Source: Pseudomonadota bacterium
GTDB lineage: Bacteria; Pseudomonadota; Gammaproteobacteria; Xanthomonadales; Rhodanobacteraceae
Length of the DNA stretch: 64,000 nucleotides
Direction of reading: 5' to 3'
NCBI GenBank assembly: GCA_018240505.1
Contig: JAFEFQ010000238.1
Span: 1-64,000 of the forward strand
The notes beneath the pieces are model-generated. The model saw nothing but the letters and a program-made list of their open reading frames with translations, had not been told where the DNA came from and ran no database searches. Shown in pieces: positions 37,067 through 46,949 of this stretch. The position numbers and the translations under genes are program-made. How positions within the stretch are numbered: the stretch's first letter is position 1; every line of letters begins with the position of its first letter.

Positions 37067-39046
37067 CTAGGCGCCGCGACGCTCGGCCCAGCGATACAGC
37101 GCGAACATGGCTGCGACGAAAACGATGCCGCCGATCCACACCGATGCCGTGGCGAAATCGTTGCCGACCAGCGCCAGCGGCGCGTCCTTGCCGGAAAACG
37201 CGACGACGGCCGCGATCACCACGCCGATCAGGCCTTCGCCGACGATCATGCCCGAAGCGAGCAGCACGCCGAGCTGCTTGCGCGACTCGGGGTTGCTCGA
37301 ACGTTCCGCGCGTCTGTCGAACCACGCACCGGCCAGCGCGCCGACCACGACCATCAGCGTCGCCGAGGTCGGCAGGTAGATGCCCAGACCGACAGCCAGA
37401 GGCGACAGGTGCGCCTTGCCGTGGCTGAATTTCTTCAGCAACGCATCGAGCACGATCAGCGCCACGCCGATGCCGGCGCCGATTTCGATCAGGCTCCAAT
37501 CGATGTTGTTCTGGATCACGCCTTGCGCCAGCGCGGAGATCAACCCCGCCTGCGGCGCGGCCAGCGCCTTGGTCGGATCCGCGCCGGGCGCGCCGGCGAA
37601 ACCATAGGCCTGGTTCAAGAGGTCGAGCACGGGCGGAATCACCGCCGCGCCGGCAAGCACGCCGATCAGCAGCGCCCACTGCTGCATGGACGGCGTGGCG
37701 TCGACCAGTTGCCCGGTCTTCAAGTCCTGCAGATTGTTGTTGGCGATCGCGGCGACGTTGAACACCACCGCGGTGACGAACAGCGCGAACGCGACGAGGC
37801 CCTTCTCGTGTCCCGGTTCGAGCAGCGGCTTTACGCCGAATACCAGCAGCAGCGCCGCGCCGATGACGACGAGGATGCCGATGCCCGACAGCGGGCTGTT
37901 CGACGAGCCGATCAATCCCGCCATATAGCCGCACACCGCGGAGACGAGAAAACTCATCACCACGCAGTAGATCAATCCGCCGATCACCAACGGCCACATC
38001 TGTGCGCCGAGGCCAGTGGCGTTGGCGAGGTGGCCGAACAGCCAGGCGATCGGCGCGAAGCTGGCCAGCATGATCGCGCCGACGATGCCGATGGGAATGT
38101 CGTGCTCAGTGCGTGGCAGCGCGTCCAGGTTGCCGGCCTTGCGCACCTTCGATGCCGCCATTGCCGACACGAGGCCGCTCCACACCGGCTTCACCAGCTT
38201 GAGCAGCGTCCAGATGGCGGCCACGCCGATCGTGCCGGCGCCGAGGAAGCGCACCTGATGGCTCCAGGTGGCGCCGGCGATGTCTTCCGGGCTGCCACTC
38301 AAACCCGGTACCAGCGCGGAAAAATGCGGTACGCCCCAGCCCCAGCCGATCAGGGCGCCGAGCAGCATCGCCACGCCGCACCACAGGCCGACGAGGTGGC
38401 CGACCGCGAACAGCGCCATCGACAGCGCGAAGTCGAAACCGCTCACGCCTTCGCCGACCTTGAAATACGACTTCACGTCGCTGGCGAACACGCGTGTCGC
38501 GACGATGATGGCGAACACCGCGGAGACGATCGAGCCCCAGACCACCGCGTGCAGGCCGGCGCGGCTTTCCTCGACGCCGCGCGCATCGTCGCCGCTGCCG
38601 ACCTTGAGTACTTCCGCGCAGGCCACGCCTTCGGGGTAGGGCAGGTCGGAACCCGTCACAAGCGCGCGCCGCAACGGGATCGAATACATCACGCCGAGCA
38701 CGCCGCCGAGCAGGCAGATCAGGAACGACTCCCAGAATGGAAAGCCGGTCCACCAGCCGATCATGACCAGGCCCGGCAACACGAAGATGATCGACGACAA
38801 GGTACCGGCGGCCGAAGCCACGGTCTGCACGATGTTGTTTTCCTGGATCGTCGAATCCTTGAAGCCGCGCAGCAGTGCCATCGAGATCACCGCGGCCGGA
38901 ATCGAGGTGGCGAAAGTGAGGCCGGCCTTGAGGCCGAAGAACACGTTTGCGGCAGTGAACAGCACGGTGATGACCACCCCGAGCACTATGCCGCGCCAGG
39001 TCAGTTCGGAGCGTGGCTCGCCGGCCGCTGCTTGTTGGTTCGCCAT
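37067..39046 (-). CDS. OPT-family oligopeptide transporter
   Basis: Inner-membrane secondary transporter of 659 residues with about 14-16 hydrophobic helices, of the OPT/YSL superfamily (proton-coupled uptake of peptides or metal chelates in other organisms). The N-terminal helices contain [23 protein letters not shown] and [19 protein letters not shown], and the loop [18 protein letters not shown] is a family hallmark. The start at 39046 follows a GGGGGAG ribosome site. It lies between lhr and ompA and has no partner gene nearby. The substrate cannot be told from sequence. Confidence 0.93.
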   Translation of the reverse strand: MANQQAAAGEPRSELTWRGIVLGVVITVLFTAANVFFGLKAGLTFATSIPAAVISMALLRGFKDSTIQENNIVQTVASAAGTLSSIIFVLPGLVMIGWWTGFPFWESFLICLLGGVLGVMYSIPLRRALVTGSDLPYPEGVACAEVLKVGSGDDARGVEESRAGLHAVVWGSIVSAVFAIIVATRVFASDVKSYFKVGEGVSGFDFALSMALFAVGHLVGLWCGVAMLLGALIGWGWGVPHFSALVPGLSGSPEDIAGATWSHQVRFLGAGTIGVAAIWTLLKLVKPVWSGLVSAMAASKVRKAGNLDALPRTEHDIPIGIVGAIMLASFAPIAWLFGHLANATGLGAQMWPLVIGGLIYCVVMSFLVSAVCGYMAGLIGSSNSPLSGIGILVVIGAALLLVFGVKPLLEPGHEKGLVAFALFVTAVVFNVAAIANNNLQDLKTGQLVDATPSMQQWALLIGVLAGAAVIPPVLDLLNQAYGFAGAPGADPTKALAAPQAGLISALAQGVIQNNIDWSLIEIGAGIGVALIVLDALLKKFSHGKAHLSPLAVGLGIYLPTSATLMVVVGALAGAWFDRRAERSSNPESRKQLGVLLASGMIVGEGLIGVVIAAVVAFSGKDAPLALVGNDFATASVWIGGIVFVAAMFALYRWAERRGA

Positions 39047-39489
39047 GGAACTCCCCCAGTCGAAACACCAGAGAGTATGGCAAACATCGCCAATCTGGAA
39101 TCACGGGCGATGATTCGGCCAGGATGCTGCAAAGCGACAGACATCGTCGCAACGGTCATTTTCGCATGCGCCGAGCGCGCGATTCGTCGAACTGATCCGG
39201 CCGAATCGCCGTTGCGAATAGTTAAGAAAATATTCAATCCGAACAATAAGTTCTGTTCATGATTGCCGAAGAGGGGCCGTAACAGACTGACTCGATTCTG
39301 AATGGTTAAGGTAAGGAGTGGAGTCAAGCGCTTGGATTTGTTACTATGCGGTCGCTCGCGTTGCCGCTGACTAACGTTTTATTAACGCGACGCACGCATC
39401 AGATTTTGGTGTGGAGTGATGTTACATATGCGTGCCGCACACGGGGTTTGGCGGACGCCCGAAGAAAAACCATGCAAAGGAGACTCCGA
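39047..39489. other. AT-richer intergenic region between the OPT gene and ompA (443 bp)
   Basis: Lower in GC than its surroundings. It should hold the divergent promoters. Candidates for ompA are TACTAT (39342-39347) and the dyad-like taacgttttattaacg (39374-39389). A strong AAAGGAGA ribosome site precedes the ompA ATG. No gene is supported here. The long distance suggests a long regulated leader, as is known for ompA mRNAs. Confidence 0.5.
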
Positions 39490-40560
39490 ATGAAACGTAA
39501 TACCTTGTTTGCCGCGCTTGCCCTTGCCCTGGGTGGTGTCGGCGCAGTCGGCACGGCGCAGGCCCAGGACTTCGGCTCCTGGTATGTCGCTCCGCGTCTC
39601 GGCGCTGTCGTTCCGGATAGCGGTCGCACCACGAAGGTGTCGGGCTTCGGCGGCATCGGCGTCGGCGTTTGGGTGAACCCGAACTTTGCCGTCGATTTCG
39701 AATACGGCATCAACAACGGCGACTTCAAGAACAGCTCGCCGCGTAGCGGCCACCAGTGGGAAAGCGTGCAGCTCGACGTCGCCGCGCGTTGGTTCTTCGG
39801 TGACATCGGCGCCGGCTGGCGTCCGTACGTGGTCGGTGCGCTCGGCGCGCTGCGCCACAAGGCCTACTCGGGTTCGCTGCTGCAGGCGCAGGGCCAGTCC
39901 GACAGCGGTGGCTGGGATCCGATGGCGCTGCTCGGCGTCGGTATCCAGTACAACCTGTCCGACCGCCTCGCGTTCCGCGGTGAAATCGCGGCGCGTTACG
40001 ATCACGACAACAACTCTCTGAACTCGGCTCTCGCCCAGTCCTATGGCTTCAAGCGCAAGAGCGGCTTCACCGACGGTCTTGCCACGGTTGGCCTGACCTA
40101 CAGCTTCGGTGGCGCCCCGGCTGCTCCGCCGCCGCCGCCGCCGGCCCCGCCGCCGCCGCCGCCGCCGGCTGCTCCGCCGCCGCCGCCGCCGCCGGTCATC
40201 GACCTGAAGGGCGTCGAATTCAAGTTCGACCATCCGCGTCCGGGCGAGAAGCTGGTGCCGTCGCTGAAGGCGCCGACCGCCGCCTCGGTGCAGATCCTCG
40301 ACGAAGCCGTGGATACGCTGAAGCGCAATCCGGAAGTCCGCGTCGAAGTCGATGGCCACACCGACTCGAAGGGCACCGATGCGTACAACCAGAAGCTGTC
40401 GGAGCGTCGCGCCCAGGGTGTGTACGACTACCTGATCAGCCATGGCGTGCCCGAAGGCCAGATCACCGGCCACAAGGGTTTCGGCGAGTCGCAGCCGATC
40501 GACACCAACGACACCGCGGAAGGCCGTCAGCGCAACCGCCGCGTCGAACTCAAGCAGTAA
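39490..40560 (+). CDS. ompA: OmpA-family outer membrane protein
   Basis: Outer-membrane beta-barrel plus peptidoglycan-binding protein of 356 residues. The signal peptide (MKRNTLFAALALALGGVGAVGTAQAQ) precedes an eight-stranded barrel domain (about 27-208; strands such as GSWYVAPRLGAVVPDSG and DGLATVGLTYSFGG). A proline tract of about 24 residues links it to the OmpA-like domain (VEVDGHTDSKGTDAYNQKLSERRAQGVYDYL), whose NxxLSxxRA-type motif and D/R residues bind diaminopimelate. A GNRA-loop terminator follows. The start is set by AAAGGAGA. Confidence 0.95.
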   Translation: MKRNTLFAALALALGGVGAVGTAQAQDFGSWYVAPRLGAVVPDSGRTTKVSGFGGIGVGVWVNPNFAVDFEYGINNGDFKNSSPRSGHQWESVQLDVAARWFFGDIGAGWRPYVVGALGALRHKAYSGSLLQAQGQSDSGGWDPMALLGVGIQYNLSDRLAFRGEIAARYDHDNNSLNSALAQSYGFKRKSGFTDGLATVGLTYSFGGAPAAPPPPPPAPPPPPPPAAPPPPPPPVIDLKGVEFKFDHPRPGEKLVPSLKAPTAASVQILDEAVDTLKRNPEVRVEVDGHTDSKGTDAYNQKLSERRAQGVYDYLISHGVPEGQITGHKGFGESQPIDTNDTAEGRQRNRRVELKQ

Positions 40561-40590
40561 GATCGCTCGAGTTGGTGCAAGCAACAAGAA

Positions 40591-40617
40591 AAAGCCCGGC
40601 GCAAGCCGGGCTTTTTT
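40591..40617 (+). terminator. Rho-independent terminator of ompA
   Basis: aaagcccggc - gcaa - gccgggcttt followed by further T residues: a 10-bp perfect stem with a GCAA tetraloop and a six-T run, 30 bp after the stop codon. Confidence 0.93.
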
Positions 40618-40633
40618 GTCGGTGTGCCTTTGC

Positions 40634-40693
40634 GCTCATCCTTGATCGCGAAGATCACAGAGCGGCCTTCCCTGGCCGCACTTCCCAATGAAC
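40634..40693 (+). repeat. Short hairpin repeat 'C' at the rluB start
   Basis: ctcatccttgatcgcgaagatcacaga, then GCGGCC-TTCCCT-GGCCGC, then acttcccaatgaa. The ATG in its 3' end (40688) is the apparent start codon of the pseudouridine synthase gene. Confidence 0.75.
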
Positions 40694-41437
40694 AGCCGCC
40701 ATCCCCGTCACGGCCTCGCCCGCGTTTTGAGCAAACTTGGCGTCTGTTCGCGCAGCCAGGCGCAGGCGCTGGTGCAGGCCGGGCGAGTGCGCGTGAACGG
40801 GCGCCTCGTGCGCGATCCGGAAATGCCCATCGACGCTGCGCGCGACCGCATTGCAGTCGACGGCGCGGCGGTTGCCGCGCGCGAAAAGACCTATCTCGCG
40901 CTGAACAAACCGCGAGGTTACGTGACCACGGCCCGCGACGAGCGCGGACGCGAAACGGTATACGACCTGCTCAAGCTCCGCGCGCAGGCCGATGCGCCTG
41001 CGGATTGGCTCGCCCCGGTTGGTCGTCTGGACAAGGCCAGCGAAGGGTTGCTGCTGTTCACCAACGACAGCGCGTGGGCCGCGCGCCTCACCGATCCGGC
41101 CTCGCATCTGGACAAGACCTATCACGTGCAGATCGACGCGCTGGCCGACGCGGAACTGCTCGCGCGCCTGGGCGCCGGCATCGACGACGCCGGCGAGCGG
41201 CTGGTGCTGAAATCGGTGCGCGAACTGCGTCGCGGCAACAAGAATTCCTGGCTCGAAATCGTGCTCGACGAAGGCCGCAACCGGCAGATCCGCCGCGTGC
41301 TCGCGGCGTTCGGCATCGGCGTGCTGCGGCTGGTACGTGTGGCGATCGGGCCGATCGCGCTCGGTGATCTGGCCAAGGGCCGCACGCGCGTGTTGACCGA
41401 TGTCGAAATGCAAAGCTTGGCGGATAGGCGCTCGTAG
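40688..41437 (+). CDS. rRNA pseudouridine synthase, RsuA/RluB/E/F family
   Basis: Enzyme of 249 residues that isomerises uridine in 16S or 23S rRNA. An N-terminal S4 RNA-binding domain (about 9-55, [19 protein letters not shown] and RVRVNGR) precedes the catalytic domain with the aspartate D115 in [17 protein letters not shown], preceded by [10 protein letters not shown] and followed by [14 protein letters not shown]. RluB is likeliest but RluE/F or RsuA cannot be ruled out. Both gene ends are unusual: the ATG lies in a short hairpin repeat with no ribosome site, and the stop TAG lies in a GTAGGGG repeat. Confidence 0.88.
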   Translation: MNSRHPRHGLARVLSKLGVCSRSQAQALVQAGRVRVNGRLVRDPEMPIDAARDRIAVDGAAVAAREKTYLALNKPRGYVTTARDERGRETVYDLLKLRAQADAPADWLAPVGRLDKASEGLLLFTNDSAWAARLTDPASHLDKTYHVQIDALADAELLARLGAGIDDAGERLVLKSVRELRRGNKNSWLEIVLDEGRNRQIRRVLAAFGIGVLRLVRVAIGPIALGDLAKGRTRVLTDVEMQSLADRRS

Positions 41438-41512
41438 GGGCGCGATTCATCGCGCCCGGCTCTTTATTTCTGGCGTCGGGGAAGAGGCGGGCTCGATGAA
41501 TCGAGCCCTTAC
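41434..41512. repeat. GTAGGGG repeat between rluB and kbl, supplying both stop codons
   Basis: gtaggggcgcgattcatcgcgccc, spacer, gggctcgatgaatcgagccc, ttac. The left end gives TAG to the plus-strand gene (41435-41437). The right end gives TAA to kbl on the minus strand (41509-41511). Confidence 0.9.
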
Positions 41513-42699
41513 GAAACCACGCCGAGCTTTTTGCCGACCTTGACGAAGGCCGCGACCGCACGGTCGATCTGCTCGCGCGAATGCGCCGCGCTCATCTGCG
41601 TGCGGATGCGTGCCTGGCCCTGCGGCACGACCGGGTAGAAGAAGCCGATCACGTAGATGCCTTCGGCGAGCAGTTCCTGCGCGAACTGCTGCGCGAGTTT
41701 GGCATCGCCGAGCATGACTGGTGCGATCGGATGCGTGCCGGGGCGGATGTCGAAGCCGGCTTCGCCCATGCGCTTGCGGAAATACAACGCGTTGTCGTTG
41801 ACCTTGTCGCGCAGCGCGGTGCTCGACGACAACATCTCGAACACCTTGATCGACGCGGCGACCAGCGGTGGCGGCAGCGTGTTCGAGAACAGGTACGGGC
41901 GCGAGCGCTGGCGCAGCAGGTCGATGATCTCGCGGCGTCCGGTCGTGAACCCGCCCGAGCCGCCACCGAGCGCCTTGCCGAGCGTGGAGGTGAACACGTC
42001 GACTTTGTCCATCACGCGGTGCAGTTCGGCCGAGCCGCGCCCGGTCGGGCCGACGAAGCCGGTCGCGTGCGAATCGTCGACCATGAGCAGCGCGCCGTAT
42101 TTCTCCTTGAGACGCACGATCTCGTCGAGCCTGGCGATGTAGCCGTCCATCGAGAACACGCCGTCGGTCGCGATGAGGCGGGTGCGACGCCCTTGCGTCT
42201 CGGCCAGATGCTTTTCGAGTTCGGCCATGTCGCCGTTCGCATAGCGACGGCGCTCGGCCTTGCACAGGCGGATGCCGTCGATGATCGAGGCGTGGTTGAG
42301 CGCGTCGGAGATGACCGCGTCCTCCTCGCCGAGGATCGTTTCGAACAGGCCGCCGTTCGCGTCGAAGCATGAGGTATACAAAATCGTGTCGTCGGTGCCG
42401 AAGAACTTCGCGATCGTTGCTTCGAGCTGCTTGTGCAGGTCCTGCGTGCCGCAGATGAAGCGCACGCTGGCAAGGCCGAAGCCATGCGTGTCGAGCGCGT
42501 CCTTTGCCGCCTGGATGATTTCGGGGTTATCGGCGAGACCGAGGTAGTTGTTCGCGCAGAAGTTGAGCACCTCGCGCCCGTCCGTCGTCCTGATCGAGGA
42601 CGACTGCGGCGTCGCGATCACGCGCTCGGTCTTGTACAGGCCGGCGTCGCGGATCGACTCGAGTTCGGACTGCAGGCGATTCTGGGCGGCGTAAGTCAT
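41509..42699 (-). CDS. kbl: 2-amino-3-ketobutyrate CoA ligase (glycine C-acetyltransferase)
   Basis: PLP enzyme of 396 residues that splits 2-amino-3-oxobutyrate with CoA into glycine and acetyl-CoA, the second step of threonine degradation after Tdh (45841). The PLP lysine is K242 in [14 protein letters not shown]. The cofactor pocket is [13 protein letters not shown], and [16 protein letters not shown] and [14 protein letters not shown] are family motifs. The ATG at 42699 is chosen; the frame extends upstream into non-homologous sequence. The stop is formed by a repeat. tdh is not adjacent: two unrelated genes lie between. Confidence 0.96.
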   Translation of the reverse strand: MTYAAQNRLQSELESIRDAGLYKTERVIATPQSSSIRTTDGREVLNFCANNYLGLADNPEIIQAAKDALDTHGFGLASVRFICGTQDLHKQLEATIAKFFGTDDTILYTSCFDANGGLFETILGEEDAVISDALNHASIIDGIRLCKAERRRYANGDMAELEKHLAETQGRRTRLIATDGVFSMDGYIARLDEIVRLKEKYGALLMVDDSHATGFVGPTGRGSAELHRVMDKVDVFTSTLGKALGGGSGGFTTGRREIIDLLRQRSRPYLFSNTLPPPLVAASIKVFEMLSSSTALRDKVNDNALYFRKRMGEAGFDIRPGTHPIAPVMLGDAKLAQQFAQELLAEGIYVIGFFYPVVPQGQARIRTQMSAAHSREQIDRAVAAFVKVGKKLGVVS

Positions 42700-42786
42700 G
42701 GCGGAATCCGGCGGAAAAAGACCATTGTCCGCGATTCGCCCGCGCAAGGAAATTGTTGGCGTAGAATCCTCGCGTGGGAGGGCGGC

Positions 42787-44214
42787 ATGAGTCCAAAAGC
42801 GTCAAGGCGGCGCGAGCAGGCCGCGGCCGAAACACCGGCCGCGAGCAACCATCGCTTGCGCGACTGGCTGGTCGGCACGCTCGGCATGATGGCCGCGGCG
42901 CCGGTGATCGGCTTGCTCACCGGGTTTTTCCTGCTGTTCGGCGGCATCTTCCTCGGCGTCGCCTGGCAGGCGGCGATGAAGCCGCTGGTCGACATGCGCC
43001 AGTACGCTACGTTCACCGCTTCCACCTCGGGGCATATCGTCGAAAGCTGGGCAGCGATCGACTTCGATCCGGCCAATCTTCCCGCGGGCAAGCTGTACTG
43101 GGACCGCGCCAGCAAAATCTCGCGCTGCGCGGTCGTCGAATACACGGCAGGCGAATGGGGCGCGCCGCTGCACCGCGCGTTCTGCGGCATGCGCCTGCAG
43201 TTCGGCGACAGCTTCCGCCTGAGCGACTGGGCCGAGGCGGTGCAGGAAGGCATTCCTTTCACGTTCCTGCGCGATGCGAGCGGCTTCGAGCTGCAGGAGG
43301 TGCGCATGAGCCGCGCGACACTGGACTGGATCTCGCATCATTCGCCGCGCGACACGTTCATGATGAGCAAGCCGCCGCCCACCACTGCGCTGGCCGCATT
43401 GCGTGAACAGTTCGACCTGCCGGTCGACGTGGCGGTGTTGAGCTGGACGCACCCCGTTCCGGAATTTCCGCTGCGTTTCGATCCGCGGCGTCCGCAGGAG
43501 GCGATGCCGGCGCGCGTCGTCGAAGACAGCCGCGCATGGAATCCGGCGGCCGCGGTCCTCGCGCTGCTGCTCGCCGTGCCGGGGTTCTGGGTCTGGCGCT
43601 TGGGCGTGCGCTTTTTTTTCCCCGGCGAACCGTCGGCGCCGGTGCTGTGGGTGCTCACGCTGTTGCCGCTGCTCGCGCTGCCATGGTGGAGCGAGATGCT
43701 GCCGAGGCTCATCGCGCGTGCGAACCGCGACTGGGCGACGATCGCGAGCGACATGCTCGACGATGTCGGGCGCAGCACGCGCATGATCGCCAGCGCGCCG
43801 GACGAAGCCGAATTCGCGCGCGGCGAGCGTCTCGTCTGGCGGCTTGACCAGGGCGCGTACGCCGATACCTTCGGCCGGATCCGCTATTCGAAGCCGGAGC
43901 CGGCGCCGAAGTCTGCCGAAGATGCGCTGGCCGCGCTGCGCGCGCAGACCGCGGCGCAGGTGCGCACATTCGATTCGACGCAACGTGCGGCGCTGTTCCG
44001 GCGCCTGCGCGAGCAGTACGAAGCCAACCTGCAAAACGTGCAACCCCTGTTCACGACGGCCGCGGAGGACACCTTGCGCGATGCGGGCGCCGATGCGGCC
44101 GCGCACAAGGCGGCGCGGAAATTCCTGATGTACGGCACCAACGGCATCTACTACGAAGACTTGCTCGACAAGATCGAAGTCACGCCCGCCGCGGCTAGCG
44201 CGCCGTCCGGGTGA
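42787..44214 (+). CDS. Hypothetical inner-membrane protein
   Basis: Protein of 475 residues. The first membrane segment is at about 31-60 ([20 protein letters not shown]), followed by a periplasmic-sized domain of about 190 residues with Trp and Cys ([21 protein letters not shown]). Two more membrane segments lie at about 251-275 and 281-302 ([10 protein letters not shown]). A soluble helical C-terminal domain ([36 protein letters not shown]) follows. The start has GGGAGG seven bases upstream. No family is recognised. Its 3' end overlaps that of the convergent gene by 20 bases. Confidence 0.8.
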   Translation: MSPKASRRREQAAAETPAASNHRLRDWLVGTLGMMAAAPVIGLLTGFFLLFGGIFLGVAWQAAMKPLVDMRQYATFTASTSGHIVESWAAIDFDPANLPAGKLYWDRASKISRCAVVEYTAGEWGAPLHRAFCGMRLQFGDSFRLSDWAEAVQEGIPFTFLRDASGFELQEVRMSRATLDWISHHSPRDTFMMSKPPPTTALAALREQFDLPVDVAVLSWTHPVPEFPLRFDPRRPQEAMPARVVEDSRAWNPAAAVLALLLAVPGFWVWRLGVRFFFPGEPSAPVLWVLTLLPLLALPWWSEMLPRLIARANRDWATIASDMLDDVGRSTRMIASAPDEAEFARGERLVWRLDQGAYADTFGRIRYSKPEPAPKSAEDALAALRAQTAAQVRTFDSTQRAALFRRLREQYEANLQNVQPLFTTAAEDTLRDAGADAAAHKAARKFLMYGTNGIYYEDLLDKIEVTPAAASAPSG

Positions 44215-45718
44215 ACCTGCCGCCCGGATAGCGCGGCGCGCCGTCGTACGGCGCGCGTTGCAGCAGTTGCCAGCCGCGTTCGCGCAGTTTGTGTTGCGCG
44301 AGCGTTGACGCTTCGCCGCCGACCAGCGCGGTCTTGTCCGCGGCCCTGAATTCGGGGCGCGTGAAGAACTCGTCGATGTCCGCGGTCCAGCCAAGGTAGT
44401 CGACCGGCATCGGCAGCAGCAGCCTGCCGTCGCGCGCGATGTAGACAAGCGCCGCGCCGGCGATGACGAAGTTGCCGCCGCGTTCGTTCGGCCAGTGCCT
44501 GCGGATTTGCGACAAGGCATCGACCAGATAGCGTCCCTCGACCTCGCCGTGGGTCACCGTGCCGAGCTCGAGCAGTTCGTTGCATCCCGCGCGCGGCGCG
44601 AGCGCGACGACCGAGTCGGCGAGCTGCGTCCGCATCGTGTCGCTGAAGCCGCCGCGCTTGAGGAACTGGCGGATGCCGAACTCGTCGCTGCAGACCGACG
44701 CGAGCTGCTTTTCGTTGCGTTCGCGGATCTGCTCCGGTGTGTGGCTCAGCACGTACTCGTTGACCAGTCCCGAGTCGGCGATCACGTCGGCGGCCGTGCC
44801 GCCGATCGCGCCGAGCGCCTGGCCGGCGGAGAAATTGCCCCAGACCGCGGCCCATGCGAGCGAGTTCAGGCGCTCGACGATGTACGGATTCGACGTGCCC
44901 GGATCGAAGCCGAGCTGCTTGGCGATTTCGTTGCGCGAGGAACTGTATTTCAGATAACGCTTGACCTCGCGTCCGGTGTCGCGGCCGGCGCGCGCGTACC
45001 AGGCCTTGCTCGGCTTCTCCGGTTCCTCGGGCGGAGGTGGAATGCCTTGTCCATCGTCCGCGACCAGGCCCGGCGTGTCGACGCCGATGTAACCGCCGGC
45101 ATCGGGCTCGTTACGGTTCTTCGCCCCGGCGTTGGCGGCCGCGGCGGCGCCGGCGGGCACGTCGCGGCCCGCGGTCATCGGTCCGTCAGGCGCGCGGAAC
45201 GGATCGCCCTTGTTTTCCATGATGCGCGCGGAACGGTCGCTGACGCCCTGCACGCGGTTGGCCCAGATGCCGATCTGCTTCTTGAAATAGCGCACGACGC
45301 CCATCGGCAGGCCGACGATCGAATCGACCGGGTGACGCACGACGTTGGCGATCGCGGTGCCGGTCTTCCTGCCGCGTTCGGCCAGCGCGTGGCCGAACGC
45401 ACCGCTGCGCGTGGCCCGGTCCAGCGCTTCGATCGCCGGAATCTCGGCGACGCGGATCGCAAGCATTTGTGCGCTGTCGGCCTCGAGCGGACCGTACTTC
45501 GTCGTGATCGAGAAACGCGCCATGTAGCCGCCGACCTGCGCCTTGGGATCGACGGTGAAATTCGGCCCGCTCAGCAGCGCAGGCTCGGCGACCGCGGCCG
45601 CGTCGAGCACCGGCTCCGCTTCGTAGCCGCACTCGCGCACGCACGCGGGGGCGTCGCGCGCGGTGGACGCGCGCGGTGACAGCACAACCAACAGGAGCAG
45701 AGCCGGCAGCAGTTTCAT
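44195..45718 (-). CDS. Hypothetical secreted protein
   Basis: Exported protein of 507 residues: signal peptide MKLLPALLLLVVLSPRASTA, then a domain with cysteines (DAPACVRECGYEAEP), a long middle, an Ala/Gly/Pro-rich hinge (about 175-230, GIPPPPEEPEKPSKAW) and a C-terminal domain (CSDEFGIRQFLKRGGFSDTM, HGEVEGRYLVDALSQIRRHW, DYLGWTADIDEFFTRPEF). An in-frame ATG at 45760 is an alternative start. No family is recognised. It faces the membrane protein at 42787 tail to tail; both look like envelope proteins inserted between kbl and tdh. Confidence 0.78.
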   Translation of the reverse strand: MKLLPALLLLVVLSPRASTARDAPACVRECGYEAEPVLDAAAVAEPALLSGPNFTVDPKAQVGGYMARFSITTKYGPLEADSAQMLAIRVAEIPAIEALDRATRSGAFGHALAERGRKTGTAIANVVRHPVDSIVGLPMGVVRYFKKQIGIWANRVQGVSDRSARIMENKGDPFRAPDGPMTAGRDVPAGAAAAANAGAKNRNEPDAGGYIGVDTPGLVADDGQGIPPPPEEPEKPSKAWYARAGRDTGREVKRYLKYSSSRNEIAKQLGFDPGTSNPYIVERLNSLAWAAVWGNFSAGQALGAIGGTAADVIADSGLVNEYVLSHTPEQIRERNEKQLASVCSDEFGIRQFLKRGGFSDTMRTQLADSVVALAPRAGCNELLELGTVTHGEVEGRYLVDALSQIRRHWPNERGGNFVIAGAALVYIARDGRLLLPMPVDYLGWTADIDEFFTRPEFRAADKTALVGGEASTLAQHKLRERGWQLLQRAPYDGAPRYPGGRFTRTAR

Positions 45719-45840
45719 GGATGCAGCGATGATGCGGGCGGCAGGGCGAATCTTCGACATGCGCCTGCGCCGGCCGTCGTTCCGGCACAGGCGGAACGAC
45801 GGACCGCCTTGCTGCGCCGTCGCGGCGGCCGACGCGCGCG

Positions 45841-46878
45841 TCAATTCCAGGAGCAGACGACCTTGCCGCAAGTGCCCGCATCCATCAGGTCGAAGCCGCG
45901 CTGGAAATCGTCGATGTGGATCTGGTGGGTGAGCACCTTCTGCAGCGGGAACCCGGTCAGCAGCATCTGCGTCATCTTGTACCAGGTCTCGTACATGCGT
46001 CGGCCGTAGATGCCGTGCAGCACGAGGCCCTTGAAGATGACCTTGTCCCAGTTGATGCCGGCGCCGTTCGGCATGATGCCGAGCATCGCGATCTTGCCGC
46101 CGTGGTACATGCAGTCGAGCATGTCGCCGAACGCTTTCGGATTGCCGGACATTTCCATGCCGACGTCGAAGCCTTCCATGTGCAGGTCGGCCATGACGTC
46201 CTTGAGCGACTGTTTCGACACGTTGACCACGCGCGTCGCGCCCATGTCGGCGGCGAGCTTCAAGCGGTAGTCGTTGACGTCGGTGACGACGACGTTGCGC
46301 GCGCCGATGTGCTTGGCAATGCCCGCAGCGATGATGCCGATCGGGCCCGCGCCAGTGATGAGCACGTCCTCGCCGATCAGATCGAACTCGAGCGCGCAGT
46401 GCGCGGCGTTGCCGTAGGGATCGAAGAACGCGGCAAGTTCCGACGGTATCTGGTCCGGCACCGGCCACAGATTCGACGCCGGCATCGCGATGTATTCGGC
46501 GAATGCGCCGTTGCGGTTCACGCCGATGCCGATCGTGTGCGGGCACAGGTGCTGCTTGCCGGCGCGGCAGTTGCGGCAGACGCCGCAGACGATGTGGCCT
46601 TCCGCCGAGACGCGCTGGCCGATCGCGTAGCCGCGCACGCCCGGGCCCATGTCGACGATGCGGCCGACGAATTCATGGCCGATGACGAGGCCCGGCTTGA
46701 TCGTGCGCTGCGACCACTCGTCCCACTTGTAGATGTGCAGGTCGGTGCCGCAGATCGCGGTCTTTTCGAGCTTGACCAGCACCTCGTTCGGGCCGATCTC
46801 GGGCAGCGGCACCTGTTCCATCCAGATGCCCTTGCCGGCTTCGCGCTTGACCAGCGCCTTCATCATTGCTTGCGACAT
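45841..46878 (-). CDS. tdh: L-threonine 3-dehydrogenase
   Basis: Zinc-dependent MDR dehydrogenase of 345 residues that oxidises threonine to 2-amino-3-oxobutyrate. Catalytic zinc ligands are C43 ([11 protein letters not shown]) and H68/E69 (GHEFVG). The structural zinc cysteines are C98, C101, C104 and C112 ([15 protein letters not shown]). The NAD motif is [36 protein letters not shown] is typical of Tdh. It works with Kbl, encoded at 41509. It is divergent from miaA, with 71 bp between starts. Confidence 0.97.
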   Translation of the reverse strand: MSQAMMKALVKREAGKGIWMEQVPLPEIGPNEVLVKLEKTAICGTDLHIYKWDEWSQRTIKPGLVIGHEFVGRIVDMGPGVRGYAIGQRVSAEGHIVCGVCRNCRAGKQHLCPHTIGIGVNRNGAFAEYIAMPASNLWPVPDQIPSELAAFFDPYGNAAHCALEFDLIGEDVLITGAGPIGIIAAGIAKHIGARNVVVTDVNDYRLKLAADMGATRVVNVSKQSLKDVMADLHMEGFDVGMEMSGNPKAFGDMLDCMYHGGKIAMLGIMPNGAGINWDKVIFKGLVLHGIYGRRMYETWYKMTQMLLTGFPLQKVLTHQIHIDDFQRGFDLMDAGTCGKVVCSWN

Positions 46879-46949
46879 GGCGGTGTCCTTGCTTGGGAGC
46901 GGAATTATAGCCGCGCGCGGACGGGGGCGCCGGGCAGCGGAAAAGCCTT

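Noticed and set aside
36930..37997. Extension of the lhr frame upstream into the OPT gene
   Set aside because: The upstream part is the OPT coding sequence read in another frame; helicase similarity begins exactly at the ATG at 36929.
39346..39489. N-terminal extension of the OmpA gene from an ATG at 39346
   Set aside because: The codons between 39346 and 39490 give no signal peptide or barrel similarity, while ATG 39490 has a strong AAAGGAGA site and a textbook signal peptide.
40126..40197. Proline-codon tract in ompA as a recombination or phase-variation site
   Set aside because: Pro-rich linkers are normal between barrel and peptidoglycan-binding domain in OmpA proteins; unit changes would be in frame and probably neutral.
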